DNA of 64,000 nt from JAGXSE01 sp040757295 (GTDB lineage Bacteria; Bacillota; PH28-bin88), in the NCBI GenBank assembly GCA_040757295.1, contig JBFLXH010000009.1, positions 1 through 64,000 of the forward strand, read 5' to 3'. A program made the position numbers and the translations under genes. The notes under the pieces are model-generated. The model searched no databases, was not told where the DNA came from, and saw only the letters and a list, made by a program, of their open reading frames with translations. This document shows positions 7,713 to 16,588 of the stretch, piece by piece. Numbering within the stretch: the stretch's first letter is position 1; the number at the start of each line of letters is the position of its first letter.

Positions 7713-8342
7713 ATGGGCAACACAAAAAAAATTGGAGTTTTGTATGGACCTGTACCAAGCGGAGAGCTATTAAGGGATTACCTTTCCCAGAAACAAGAAA
7801 TAGACTCCTGCACAGGTATGTGGCGCGGTAGGATTCTTGGCGAAGAAACAGCCCTGGTTAGTTTGGCCCAATGTAGTATTGGATTGGATGAAGTCCTGAG
7901 GCTCTTGATTACCGAGGGAGTAGATAAGGTTATTTTCCTTGGTATGGCGCCGATTGAGGAAGCCTCAGGTCGCCCGGTAGAGTTTATGATCAGCAATGAG
8001 GTCGTTATTGCCGGTGTTCAGGGAGATCCGGTGGTGATACCAGTAGACAAAAAGCTGGTTGATTTGGGTTTGGCTGCGGCGGAAACAATAGCCCAGACGT
8101 GGGATATTCGCCTTCTGGCTGGCAAGTTGATTGCTCCAGGTACTCCAGTTACTGTTGCTGAAGGGCCCTTCTGCGCGGACCGGGAGGCCATTATGGTGAC
8201 TGAAGCATGCCAGCGCTTTAATCTACCGTTCATAACTATTATCATTAATCCCTTAAATTTTTCTGAAGAAAACCAAATCAGCGCTAAAGGGTTTTTGCTT
8301 ATTAAGGGAATATTTGAAGGTATTCGTGACTTACAACGATAG
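7713..8342 (+). CDS. Phosphorylase-superfamily (nucleosidase-like) protein, possibly lacking the catalytic Asp
   Basis: About 209 residues. It resembles the PNP/MTAN phosphorylase fold: VDKVIFLGMAP, ISNEVVIAG, then CADREAIMVTEACQRFNLPF, which aligns with the usual ..D-M-E..A..C..F..PF helix. The Met of the ME pair is Arg but the Glu is kept. The following strand usually carries the catalytic Ser-Asp (SD); here it reads IIINPLNF, so the acid is missing or moved. It may be inactive or act on another nucleoside. The start is uncertain: ATG at 7713 lies 16 bases from AAGGAG (7691-7696), which is long; a TTG at 7677 has no site. Family identity is my reading, not a search. Confidence 0.5.
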   Translation: MGNTKKIGVLYGPVPSGELLRDYLSQKQEIDSCTGMWRGRILGEETALVSLAQCSIGLDEVLRLLITEGVDKVIFLGMAPIEEASGRPVEFMISNEVVIAGVQGDPVVIPVDKKLVDLGLAAAETIAQTWDIRLLAGKLIAPGTPVTVAEGPFCADREAIMVTEACQRFNLPFITIIINPLNFSEENQISAKGFLLIKGIFEGIRDLQR

Positions 8343-8344
8343 GT

Positions 8345-8373
8345 TTGACTATTCTCCCCCCGCTTAGTATAAT
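8345..8373 (+). promoter_or_regulatory. Promoter of the ileS leader
   Basis: TTGACT (8345-8350) and TATAAT (8368-8373) are separated by exactly 17 bases, an excellent sigma-A promoter just upstream of the T-box leader. Confidence 0.85.
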
Positions 8374-8399
8374 ACCCAGTAATAGGTCACTATTGAGAA

Positions 8400-8640
8400 A
8401 ACGATGAGCGGGACTGAGGCAGGTTATTAAGTGGCAGCGAGCCTGGGATGGTGCAAGCCAGGTACCTGAAACCTTGTCGATCAATCACCCGTGAGTGGAG
8501 TGCTGAACGCGGATAGGTCAGTAAGGACTGCCGGTTGCCAACCGTTATCCTGGTATAAAGGGGTCTGTTGGGTTTTTAGACAGACTATTAAGGTGGTACC
8601 GCGGGAATAGCCTCTCGTCCTTGGACGAAGGCTTTTTTTA
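8400..8640 (+). promoter_or_regulatory. T-box riboswitch leader of ileS
   Basis: The leader senses uncharged tRNA(Ile) and lets transcription continue into ileS when isoleucine is scarce. The conserved T-box GGTGGTACCGCGGG is at about 8592-8605, followed by a terminator made of CTCTCGTCC / GGACGAAGG and a T-run (8632-8639). The upstream Stem I region has the tip-loop-like GGATGGTGCAAG near 8448-8458 and then two ATC triplets, each followed by A, at 8480-8487, matching an Ile specifier. I infer the exact specifier triplet; the T-box and terminator are plain. Confidence 0.93.
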
Positions 8641-8670
8641 TGGATTATTGTTTTAAGGAGTGAGTAAAAA

Positions 8671-11457
8671 ATGGGGTATGATCAAACGCTAAACCTGCCA
8701 AAAACAGACTTTCCCATGCGGGGAAATCTGCCGCAAAAAGAGCCAGAGATTTTGCAGTTCTGGGAAGAAAAAAACATCTATCGCCATGTGCAGCAATCAA
8801 CCGCTGGCAAGCCTAAGTTTATCCTCCACGATGGTCCTCCCTACGCCAATGGGGATATTCACTTAGGTACCACCCTTAACAAAATATTGAAAGACATTAT
8901 TGTAAAATTCCATTCCCTGACGGGCTATGACGCTCCTTATGTACCGGGATGGGATACCCATGGTTTGCCAATTGAGCAGCAGGTGATCAAAAAACTCGGG
9001 ATTGACCGTCACCGGGTGGATGTGCAGGAATTCCGCAAGCAATGCAAGGATTATGCCATGAAATATGTGGGTATTCAGCGGGAGCAGTTTAAACGGTTGG
9101 GAGTTAGAGGGGACTGGGAACAGCCCTACCTCACCTTGTCTCCTGAATTTGAGGCTATCCAAGTTGGCGTTTTCGGAACAATGGCCAAAAAAGGTTTTAT
9201 TTATAAAGGGTTAAAGCCTGTTTACTGGTGTACTGACTGTGAAACCGCCTTGGCTGAGGCGGAGGTTGATTACAGTGAAAGGCGCTCACCCTCCATTTAT
9301 GTCAAGTTCCCGGTAAAAACGGCTAATGGCTTGTTTTCCGAGGAGAATACCTTTGTGGTCATCTGGACAACCACCCCTTGGACTTTGCCTGCAAATGTCG
9401 CCATCGCAGTGCATCCTGAATATGATTATGTCCTGGTAGAAGCGGGAAATCAACGTCTGATTATGGCTAAACTCCTGCACCAAGAGGTGCTTAAACTTAC
9501 CGGACAGGAAGAGACTAAGATTTTGGCAGAGTGGAAGGGAACTAAACTGGAAGGAATCGTCTGTCAGAACCCCTTGATGGCAAGGGATTCTGTAGTGGTT
9601 TTGGGCGAACATGTTACCCTTGATCAGGGTACCGGTTGCGTTCACACTGCCCCAGGCCATGGACAGGAAGACTTTGAAATTGGGAAAAAATATAACTTGC
9701 CGGTGATTTCGCCTATCGATAATCGAGGCAGGTTTACCCATGAAGGAAAGCAGTTCCAGGGGCTGTTTGTAGAAGATGCCAACAAAGCAATAGGCAAAGA
9801 ACTGCAGGAAAAGGGAATGCTGCTTCACCTCGGCTTTGTGCAGCATCAGTATCCCCATTGCTGGCGGTGTAAAAAGGCTGTTCTTTTTCGGGCTACTGAG
9901 CAGTGGTTTGCCTCGATTGACGGGTTCAGGCAAGAAGCCCTGGAAGCGATTAAAAAGGTCAGATGGATTCCCGCTTGGGGACAGGAGCGAATTCACAATA
10001 TGGTTGCGGAGCGGGGAGACTGGTGTATTTCCAGGCAGAGGACCTGGGGCGTCCCGATCCCGATTTTCTACTGCGATGCTTGTAATCAGGTCATTATTAA
10101 CGATGATGCCATTAGCCACATCCAAAACCTATTCCGCCAGCATGGCTCAGACATCTGGTTCAGTTCCAGGGCCGATGATCTGGTGCCGCCCGGCCTAAAG
10201 TGCGGCAGTTGCAGCCACACCCGGTTCAGAAAAGAAACCGATATTATGGATGTCTGGTTTGATTCTGGTTCCAGCCATGCTGCTGTGCTGGAAACCCACC
10301 CAGACCTGCAGTGGCCGGCAGACCTTTACCTGGAGGGAAGCGACCAGCATCGGGGTTGGTTTAATTCATCCCTGTCCACATCCGTAGCAACCAGGGGGTT
10401 GCCTCCGTACCATGCAGTCTTAACCCATGGATATGTTGTGGATGAACAGGGCCGCAAAATGTCCAAGTCTCTGGGTAACGGGATTGACCCCATGGATGTC
10501 ATCAAAGAAATGGGTGCTGATATTTTGCGGTTATGGGTAGCATCTGCTGACTACAGGAGAGATGTGGCTGCTTCTCCCAACATCATGAAACAGATGGTGG
10601 AAGCCTATCGAAAAATACGTAATACCTGTCGCTTTCTTTTGGGCAACCTTTATGATTATGATCCTGTCCTGCACCAGGTTTCTTACCAGGAGATGGAAGA
10701 GCTTGACCGGTGGGCCCTGATGCGCCTGCACCAACTGATCCGCCGGGTTACCCAAGCCTACCGGGATTATGAATTCCATGTTGTTTATCATGCTGTCCAT
10801 AACTTTTGTGTCGTCGATATGAGCGCTATTTATCTGGATATTATCAAAGACAGGCTGTATACCCTGCCTCCCGGGAGCAAGCCCCGCCGGGCTGCCCAGT
10901 CAGTAATCCACGAAATAATCACTTCATTAGTCAGGATGCTGACTCCGATACTGGCTTTTACCAGCGAGGAGATCTGGCAGTACCTACCTAAAGAAGCAGG
11001 ACAGCCGGAAAGTGTCCAACTGGCCGGTTGGCCGGAGATTAAGCAGGAGTATTTGTCAGTGGAATTGGAACAAAAATGGGGCCGCTTAATGGATGTCCGC
11101 AGCGAAGTTGCCCGTTATCTGGAAAGAGCCAGGAAGGAAAAACTTATCGGCAGTTCATTGCAGGCAGAGGTACACCTCTATGCCCTGGACGAGACAGTAT
11201 ACGGTTTTCTGAAGTCGAATGAAGGCCTGCTCAACACCCTCTTTATTACCTCCCTTGTTCTGGTACACCGGCCGGGCGCTGAGGTGCCGGAAGCTGCGGG
11301 AAGCTGCGAGGAAATTAGCGGCTTAAAAGTATTAGTCCAAAAGGCACAAGGCGAGAAATGCGAGCGCTGCTGGATGTATAGCCCAACCGTTGGCGGGGAT
11401 GCAGAACATCCTGCCCTGTGCTCCAGGTGTGTCGAGGTAGTGCAATCCTTGGCTTAA
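8671..11457 (+). CDS. ileS: Isoleucine-tRNA ligase
   Basis: Charges tRNA(Ile) with isoleucine. At 928 residues it is full length. The class I signatures are HIGH-type DGPPYANGDIHLGTTLNK near residue 54, and KMSKS in GRKMSKSLGNG near 598. A CP1 editing domain with VIWTTTPWTLPANVA lies between them. The C-terminus carries a zinc finger (CERCWMY ... CSRC), typical of the bacterial type. It is under T-box control and followed by its own terminator, so it is probably monocistronic. Confidence 0.97.
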   Translation: MGYDQTLNLPKTDFPMRGNLPQKEPEILQFWEEKNIYRHVQQSTAGKPKFILHDGPPYANGDIHLGTTLNKILKDIIVKFHSLTGYDAPYVPGWDTHGLPIEQQVIKKLGIDRHRVDVQEFRKQCKDYAMKYVGIQREQFKRLGVRGDWEQPYLTLSPEFEAIQVGVFGTMAKKGFIYKGLKPVYWCTDCETALAEAEVDYSERRSPSIYVKFPVKTANGLFSEENTFVVIWTTTPWTLPANVAIAVHPEYDYVLVEAGNQRLIMAKLLHQEVLKLTGQEETKILAEWKGTKLEGIVCQNPLMARDSVVVLGEHVTLDQGTGCVHTAPGHGQEDFEIGKKYNLPVISPIDNRGRFTHEGKQFQGLFVEDANKAIGKELQEKGMLLHLGFVQHQYPHCWRCKKAVLFRATEQWFASIDGFRQEALEAIKKVRWIPAWGQERIHNMVAERGDWCISRQRTWGVPIPIFYCDACNQVIINDDAISHIQNLFRQHGSDIWFSSRADDLVPPGLKCGSCSHTRFRKETDIMDVWFDSGSSHAAVLETHPDLQWPADLYLEGSDQHRGWFNSSLSTSVATRGLPPYHAVLTHGYVVDEQGRKMSKSLGNGIDPMDVIKEMGADILRLWVASADYRRDVAASPNIMKQMVEAYRKIRNTCRFLLGNLYDYDPVLHQVSYQEMEELDRWALMRLHQLIRRVTQAYRDYEFHVVYHAVHNFCVVDMSAIYLDIIKDRLYTLPPGSKPRRAAQSVIHEIITSLVRMLTPILAFTSEEIWQYLPKEAGQPESVQLAGWPEIKQEYLSVELEQKWGRLMDVRSEVARYLERARKEKLIGSSLQAEVHLYALDETVYGFLKSNEGLLNTLFITSLVLVHRPGAEVPEAAGSCEEISGLKVLVQKAQGEKCERCWMYSPTVGGDAEHPALCSRCVEVVQSLA

Positions 11458-11476
11458 ATACTTGAAACCATTAATT

Positions 11477-11503
11477 CTCCGGCTTTGCCGGAGTTTTTTT
11501 TTT
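11477..11503 (+). terminator. Rho-independent terminator after ileS
   Basis: CTCCGGC (11477-11483) pairs with GCCGGAG (11487-11493) around TTT and is followed by ten T residues. Confidence 0.9.
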
Positions 11504-11826
11504 GAAAGTCGCCGGGATATATCCCCAGGAAAGAAAGGAAAAAAGAGGCGAAGAAATGATTGCCATGGCCCAACTGACCACACCGGGAACCTGGTCCCCC
11601 TGACCTAGACAATATGGCTTCATTAAAACGTGAGCCTTTTGAAACCATTTTGCTAGATATTTATGGGTGGTTTAAAACCGACAGGGAAGAGGGGTTAGCT
11701 TACGCCTACGTGCTAACCCCTCTTTTTAAATGGAAAATAAAGGAGGATGTTCAAATAACTTAACTGAATTACTTCATTTTAGGCCGTGCATACTAATTCC
11801 AGCAGCTGGCGGAGGGAGAAATCAGC
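11504..11826. other. Non-coding gap between ileS and pduL, with a second terminator
   Basis: About 320 bases. It holds a perfect terminator: AGAGGGGTTAGC (11688-11699) pairs with GCTAACCCCTCT (11712-11723), followed by TTTTT. Just after it, AAAGGAGG (11739-11746) is a strong ribosome site but is followed by ATG TTC AAA TAA, so no protein can start there. No other gene is visible. Confidence 0.6.
11688..11728 (+). terminator. Strong terminator before pduL copy 1
   Basis: A 12-base perfect stem (11688-11699 with 11712-11723) followed by TTTTT. Because the ileS terminator is upstream, it may end a short independent transcript, or be an attenuator for the pduL gene; no leader gene is visible. 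Confidence 0.8.
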
Positions 11827-12456
11827 ATGCTTAACGGCAAAGACCAGAATTTTTATGAACGGCTCATCCTGTTGGATATTCCGGTTGGAATATCCAACAG
11901 GCATGTCCATTTGACCCAACAGGATCTGGATGAACTGTTCGGTCCCAACTATCAATTAGCTGTTTTTAAAGAGCTTTCTCAACCGGGAGAATTTGCCTCC
12001 CAAGAAGTGGTCACTCTTGTCGGCCCCCGGGGAGTGTTGGAGGGAGTCAGGATCCTTGGGCCTGCCCGTAACTACAGCCAGATTGAGATTTCCATGACCG
12101 ATGCCTATCGAATTGGGTTGCGACCTCCGGTAAGGGATTCTGGGAAACTGGATGGTACTCCCGGCATTGCCATTGTCGGCCAAAAAGGCGCCCTTGCCTT
12201 GAAAAAAGGAGTAATATTGGCTGCCCGCCATATTCACATGAGTCCTGCCCACGCTAAAGAACTTGGAGTACAAAAGAGTGACAAAGTCCAGGTTTACGTT
12301 AACGGGGAGCGGGGCTGCATTTTAGAAAATGTACTGATTAGGGTCCACGAAAAATTTGTCCTGGAAATGCATATCGATACCGATGAAGCTAACTGCGCCC
12401 TGATCAAGAATGGTGATAAAGTACACATTGTCAGAAACGGCAGTGCCCTCTTGTGA
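11827..12456 (+). CDS. pduL: PduL-type phosphate acyltransferase, copy 1
   Basis: PduL interconverts acyl-CoA and acyl phosphate; in Moorella two PduL proteins serve as the phosphotransacetylases of acetogenesis. The 209-residue protein has the two PTAC repeats with metal-binding His in SNRHVHLTQQDLD and AARHIHMSPAHA, and EMHIDTDEAN near the end. Length is normal. There is no microcompartment shell gene nearby, so it is probably the housekeeping enzyme. A second copy lies at 16589. Confidence 0.9.
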   Translation: MLNGKDQNFYERLILLDIPVGISNRHVHLTQQDLDELFGPNYQLAVFKELSQPGEFASQEVVTLVGPRGVLEGVRILGPARNYSQIEISMTDAYRIGLRPPVRDSGKLDGTPGIAIVGQKGALALKKGVILAARHIHMSPAHAKELGVQKSDKVQVYVNGERGCILENVLIRVHEKFVLEMHIDTDEANCALIKNGDKVHIVRNGSALL

Positions 12457-12468
12457 TGACGCAAATTA

Positions 12469-12753
12469 ATGGTTTATTGGAAGAAATCAAAAAAAAAAAT
12501 AGATGCGGTTATGATTGAACTCCAAAAAGCCGGAATAGCTGAATATGTGGAAATGATGCATAGACCTGGAAGGGTTATGGCTGTTAATTTTCTAGCAGGT
12601 ATTGCCCGGGGAATTGGTACGGCGATAGGTTTTGCCCTCTTCGGGGCTTTAGTAATCCTGGTTTTAAGGAAGCTGGTTGTTTTGAACTTACCTGTAATCA
12701 GTGATTTTATTGCAGAATTAATCAAAATGATTCAGTACCAGATGGAACTATAA
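12469..12753 (+). CDS. DUF5665 small membrane protein
   Basis: A 94-residue protein of the DUF5665 kind. The pattern AEYVEMMHRPGRVMAVNFLAGIARGIG, then a membrane segment (GFALFGALVILVLRKLV), then LPVISDFIAELI is characteristic; function is unknown. ATG at 12469 has no clear ribosome site and may be translated by coupling to the pduL gene just 12 bases upstream. Eleven A in a row (12489-12499) run through codons 7-11, a possible polymerase slippage site. Confidence 0.7.
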   Translation: MVYWKKSKKKIDAVMIELQKAGIAEYVEMMHRPGRVMAVNFLAGIARGIGTAIGFALFGALVILVLRKLVVLNLPVISDFIAELIKMIQYQMEL

Positions 12754-12775
12754 AATGGGGAGGCGGGGTGTTTTT

Positions 12776-13552
12776 ATGAACCACCAGGAACGGTACCGGC
12801 AGCAACTTGTCAATGCAAAGGAAGAAGCCGGCAGAATTGTCGAGGGGATTGACCGGCAGGGACTTTCCCTTCCGTTGCGGGAAACTGTAGCAGAGCTTTC
12901 CAGCTACGATAACCACCCGGGAGATATAGGGAGCGAAACCTTTGAACGGAGCAAGGATTTGGCCTTAAGAGGCCTGGCCGTAAAAAGATTGGAAAAAATC
13001 GAAAAAGCCCTGGATCGAATGGATGCCGGCACTTATGGCAAATGCTTGGCTTGCGGAAAAGAAATATCCCATGCCCGGCTGGAAGCTGAACCCGAGGCAG
13101 AGTTTTGTATTGATTGCTCTAACAGGATGGATTTGCCGGACCGCCACCCCAGGCCGATTGAGGAAGATGTCATTGCGCCTCCTTACGGCGGTCTCACCCA
13201 TGATCACTCTGCCGGGGAGCAACCCGATGCGGAAGACGAAATAATGTTTGACGGAGAGGACACCTGGCAAATTTTGGCCCGCTGGAATGAGCATGCAGAA
13301 ACCGCCCAGTCCGGCTCTTACTATGGCGGAACGGATCTGGATGAAGACCGGGGTACGGTGGATGATGTAGAGGCTATTCCTTATTTTAAGGGTGCGGATG
13401 GCATGTTTTACGAGGATCTGGTCGGTGATGATGATGAGGATGTGCCCGGTGAAAGAACAGTTGGTGATGAGGGATGGGATCGGGCCCGAAAGAAACCCGG
13501 GGCCGGGAAAAATAATATTAAAAAGGCTAAAATAAGATTGGGCAATTATTAA
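12776..13552 (+). CDS. TraR/DksA C4-zinc-finger protein (YteA-like)
   Basis: A 258-residue protein of the yteA/DksA-like kind. The N-terminal half has coiled-coil helices (YRQQLVNAKEEAGRIVEG, KRLEKIEKALDRMDAG) then the zinc finger YGKCLACGKEISHARLEAEP...FCIDC near residues 90-118. The C-terminal half is acidic and low complexity, with WNEHAETAQSG and a KK-rich tail. YteA homologues are linked to stress/sporulation regulation in Bacillus, but targets are unknown. ATG at 12776 follows GGGGAGG (12757-12763). Confidence 0.8.
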   Translation: MNHQERYRQQLVNAKEEAGRIVEGIDRQGLSLPLRETVAELSSYDNHPGDIGSETFERSKDLALRGLAVKRLEKIEKALDRMDAGTYGKCLACGKEISHARLEAEPEAEFCIDCSNRMDLPDRHPRPIEEDVIAPPYGGLTHDHSAGEQPDAEDEIMFDGEDTWQILARWNEHAETAQSGSYYGGTDLDEDRGTVDDVEAIPYFKGADGMFYEDLVGDDDEDVPGERTVGDEGWDRARKKPGAGKNNIKKAKIRLGNY

Positions 13553-14141
13553 AAAGGCAAAAAGAATAAGGGGGATGAAGTATAATAGATCTATTAGCAT
13601 TTTTGCCTACTCACAGCGGCTTTTGTTCACAGTACTTCTCCGAAAACCAGAGAACTCTTTATGTCGTTTCTGATTAAAGAGATGAAATTGTATGATAAAT
13701 TTATGGAATACGGAAAAATAAAAGGATATAAAATTATGCCGCCTATCTATAGAGCTTAGGCATATTATTGTCATTATGACCAATAGCCCATGGCCCCCTG
13801 AAGAACGCTTATGCCCGTGGCTTTAACATACCTCGTTTCCCTGCCTCTGCTCAAACCTAATCTCTGCCAAGTCAGCCCGAGAAAGAGAATACCTAATCTT
13901 TCTTTGCCCCCATTTACTGCCATTTTTAGTGTTAAATATTGCCCTGTTTTACCTAATCTTAAATTCACCTTGAAAAAGGCATAGTACGGAATTTTTGCTT
14001 AGCCAGGCAATTTAGCTTTATTTATGCAAGAATTAGCACTCCCGCGGCATGAACTCCGTAAGCCGCCCCTTTCATCCCACCCCACAAGGAGATGAGTTTT
14101 CAAGGCCGGGTTTCTATAAATCGGATAAATCGGCAGGTTTG
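13553..14141. other. Large AT-rich non-coding gap before lspA
   Basis: About 590 bases without a supportable gene. A -10-like TATAAT is at 13581-13586, without a matching -35. I see no terminator. A possible 32-codon frame runs from ATG at about 13661 (protein start MSFLIKEMKLYDKF) but has no ribosome site. The rest of the stretch has no clear coding frame or repeat. Confidence 0.5.
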
Positions 14142-14170
14142 TTGTTTATAGTTTTATGGTATGGTAAAAT
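14142..14170 (+). promoter_or_regulatory. Promoter for the lspA-rluD run
   Basis: TTGTTT (14142-14147) and TAAAAT (14165-14170) with 17 bases between, plus a TG at the extended -10 position (14162-14163). It lies 36 bases before the lspA start. Confidence 0.6.
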
Positions 14171-14205
14171 TAACACACTGATTTTGGCATGGGGGAGAGA
14201 TAGAA

Positions 14206-14661
14206 GTGCCAGCTTTACTAATTACGGCAGCAGTATTATTTTTTGATCAGCTAAGCAAATGGATTATTCAAGAGACCATGGAGCTTGGCCAATCCATCCC
14301 TGTAATAACCAATATTTTTCACATTACCTACTGGCGCAATCCGGGAGCTGCCTTCGGCATTATGGCCTTTCGGACTAATTTCTTTATTATCGTTGGTTTC
14401 CTGGTAGTAGCTGCCATTATAATAGTTTTACTGAGACTGCCTCCGGAAAGAAAGCTGCTCAAGGTGGCCCTAGCCCTGCAGTTGGGAGGCGCTGTCGGCA
14501 ATCTAATCGATAGGATTCGCACCGGGTATGTGGTAGATTTTTTCGATTTCCGGGTTTGGCCTGTTTTCAATATAGCCGACAGCGCCATAGTTATTGGTGT
14601 AATACTCCTGTCATGGTTTCTCTTGGTGACTCCGGAAACAAAACCAAAACCCAATGGCTGA
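14206..14661 (+). CDS. lspA: Lipoprotein signal peptidase (signal peptidase II)
   Basis: LspA cuts the signal peptide of prolipoproteins after lipid addition. The 151-residue protein has four membrane segments and the two catalytic aspartates in GNLIDRIRTGYVVDFFDF and FNIADSAI, with the WRNPGAAFG motif. Its substrates include the TAXI receptors at 52316 and 63423, which carry lipoboxes. GTG at 14206 follows GGGGGAG. It overlaps the potential upstream start of rluD. Confidence 0.94.
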   Translation: MPALLITAAVLFFDQLSKWIIQETMELGQSIPVITNIFHITYWRNPGAAFGIMAFRTNFFIIVGFLVVAAIIIVLLRLPPERKLLKVALALQLGGAVGNLIDRIRTGYVVDFFDFRVWPVFNIADSAIVIGVILLSWFLLVTPETKPKPNG

Positions 14662-14674
14662 GGTGAAAAAACTA

Positions 14675-15598
14675 ATGGATGATAGCGGTGTGTTTGCATG
14701 CCAGGTATTGCCCCAGGAGGCTGGGGCGCGGTTAGATCTTTTCCTGGCGGAAAAATACCCTAAGCTGTCCAGGTCTCGCATCCAAGGGATTATCAACGAA
14801 AGATTACTCACGGTGAACCAGAAAGTAGAAAAGCCCAGTTATCGCATTCGTTCCGGTGACAGAATTGAATTTAAAGTGCCGGAACCTGCTCCTTTGGAGG
14901 TTGAACCTGAACAGATTCCTGTGGAAGTGCTGTATGAGGACCAGGACTTGGTTGTAGTCAACAAGCCCCAAGGAATGGTAGTCCATCCCGCCGATGGCAA
15001 CAATTCCGGCACCTTGGTCAATGCTTTGCTTTTTCACTGTCAGGATCTTTCCGGCATCAACGGGCGTTTAAGGCCAGGAATTGTGCACCGTATTGACAAG
15101 GACACATCCGGTGTCCTTGTAGTGGCCAAAACCGATTTTGCCCACCAGGGGTTAGCGGAACAAATAAAACAACACTCGGTAGCCAGGGTTTATACCGCCC
15201 TGGTTCGGGGTAATTTAGCCAATGAACGAGGGACTGTCGATGCCCCAATCGGCCGCCATCCCGTTGACAGGAAAAAAATGGCTGTGGTTCCCGGCGGACG
15301 GAAAGCTGTCACTCATTACCGTGTCCTTAAGAGATTTCGTGGGTACGATCTGATCGAAGCCCGTTTAGAAACCGGCCGCACCCACCAAATCCGTGTTCAT
15401 ATGGCCTATATCGGCCATCCCTTAGTAGGTGACCCCAGATACGGCTCTGCCAATAATGAACTAGGGTTAGAGGGGCAGGCCCTTCATGCAACTACCTTAG
15501 GATTTGTCCATCCTCGCACTGGCGGGTACTTGGAGTTTTCCGCTCCATTACCCCAGAGGATGGAACTGGCCATACGGCGGTTAGAGCAAACAACTTAA
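14675..15598 (+). CDS. 23S rRNA pseudouridine synthase RluD-type
   Basis: A 307-residue RluA/RluD-family enzyme that makes pseudouridines in 23S rRNA. It has an N-terminal S4 RNA-binding domain (RLDLFLAEKYPKLSRSRIQ) and the catalytic motif HRIDKDTSGVLVVAKT with its Asp, followed by ETGRTHQIRVHM and GHPLVGDPRYG. I chose ATG at 14675 because GAGGTG (14660-14665) fits it; ATG at 14654 overlaps lspA and has no site. lspA-rluD is a common pairing. Which site it modifies cannot be told from this sequence. Confidence 0.92.
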   Translation: MDDSGVFACQVLPQEAGARLDLFLAEKYPKLSRSRIQGIINERLLTVNQKVEKPSYRIRSGDRIEFKVPEPAPLEVEPEQIPVEVLYEDQDLVVVNKPQGMVVHPADGNNSGTLVNALLFHCQDLSGINGRLRPGIVHRIDKDTSGVLVVAKTDFAHQGLAEQIKQHSVARVYTALVRGNLANERGTVDAPIGRHPVDRKKMAVVPGGRKAVTHYRVLKRFRGYDLIEARLETGRTHQIRVHMAYIGHPLVGDPRYGSANNELGLEGQALHATTLGFVHPRTGGYLEFSAPLPQRMELAIRRLEQTT

Positions 15599-15616
15599 GA
15601 GAGTGAGGGGCGAATC

Positions 15617-15877
15617 ATGGAAATAGAATTAGAAGAATGGGAGCTGGTTCTTGAGGCTGCGAGCAGGCTCCAAGCAGAGTTTATCCGGGGTTTCCTGGAA
15701 GCGGCAGGATTTTTGGTGCGCCTGGAAGGGGAAGCCCTGGGAACCATTTATGGTTTGCAGACCGGCCCTCTGGCCGAGGTTAAGGTATTTGTGTCCAAGG
15801 GTCAGGTTGCAGAGGCTAAGGAGTTGCTCTTAAACCAAGTCCCGCTGGAGCAGGAGGATTTAGGCTTTGATGGATAA
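15617..15877 (+). CDS. DUF2007-like small protein
   Basis: An 86-residue protein with the DUF2007 pattern: a helix-strand start with AASRLQAEFIRGFLEAAGF, then VRLEGEALGTIYGLQTGPLAEVKVFVSKGQVAEAKELL. Such proteins resemble the ferredoxin-like signal/P-II-type fold and have no known role. It starts at ATG 15617 after GAGGGG. Its end overlaps the start of the following cysteine-cluster gene, so the two are coupled. Confidence 0.75.
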   Translation: MEIELEEWELVLEAASRLQAEFIRGFLEAAGFLVRLEGEALGTIYGLQTGPLAEVKVFVSKGQVAEAKELLLNQVPLEQEDLGFDG

Positions 15878-16553
15878 ACCGAAGGTGATCGCCCGTCCCG
15901 TGGATATTAAAGGGAAGACAGGCTTAGATATTTTGGTTGCGGACCCCAACGCCTCTGTTGCTGACTATCTTTCCGCTGTTGATGGTTTTATCTCTAGAGC
16001 TCCTGTGGAGCGGTCTAGAAGCCAGGGGTCGCCTTGCTGTTTGGGATGTTACGCTTGCTGTCAGGAACGGATCCCCTTAACTTCGATTGATTATGATCGG
16101 CTTTTTACCCACCACCTGGCTAAGGCTGAAGAACAACCCTGGCGCCGCTTCTTGGACAAAATCAGCCTTATTTCTGTGAAGGGCAGGCAGGTTGATATCA
16201 CCATGAGACTTGACCAGGAAGGGCTATGTATTTATTTGGACCGAAATAAAGGGCTATGCAGCATTTACCCGATCCGGCCTTTGGTCTGCCGCACGTATAT
16301 TTGTGCTCCTTTATCAAAAAATGCCATGGATCTGCGGGAATTAGTGGTTAACCTAGGAGAGGACGAGCTGGTCAGGCTGTGGCTGGAGGATGCTGCTCAG
16401 GTGAAGGAAATACCTGCCTATCATGAGGGAGACCAACCTGATTTACGCATTGAAGACTGGGGAGAGAGTCCTTTCAGCGGAAAAAAGGACTACCGGGATG
16501 TACTGCTGAAGGATCTTTGTACTCCCGGACTGTGGAACAGGTTATCTCTGTAA
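15867..16553 (+). CDS. YkgJ-family cysteine-cluster protein
   Basis: About 228 residues. A CCLGCYACCQ motif near residue 58 and later CIYLDRNKGLCSIYPIRPLVCRTY match the YkgJ (CxxCxxCC) family, thought to bind a zinc or iron-sulfur cluster; the function is unknown. The start is TTG 15867 or ATG 15870; AGGAGG at 15852-15857 serves either. Its start lies inside the end of the DUF2007 gene. Confidence 0.82.
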   Translation: MMDKPKVIARPVDIKGKTGLDILVADPNASVADYLSAVDGFISRAPVERSRSQGSPCCLGCYACCQERIPLTSIDYDRLFTHHLAKAEEQPWRRFLDKISLISVKGRQVDITMRLDQEGLCIYLDRNKGLCSIYPIRPLVCRTYICAPLSKNAMDLRELVVNLGEDELVRLWLEDAAQVKEIPAYHEGDQPDLRIEDWGESPFSGKKDYRDVLLKDLCTPGLWNRLSL

Positions 16554-16588
16554 AAAATCAGATATCATTTTTCGGAGGGGGGTTGCTG

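Noticed and set aside
11738..11755. Strong ribosome site followed by ATG
   Set aside because: The frame is ATG TTC AAA TAA, three codons; no gene can be supported.
13661..13759. Possible 32-codon gene (protein start MSFLIKEMKLYDKF)
   Set aside because: No ribosome site, no visible promoter or terminator, no recognisable family.
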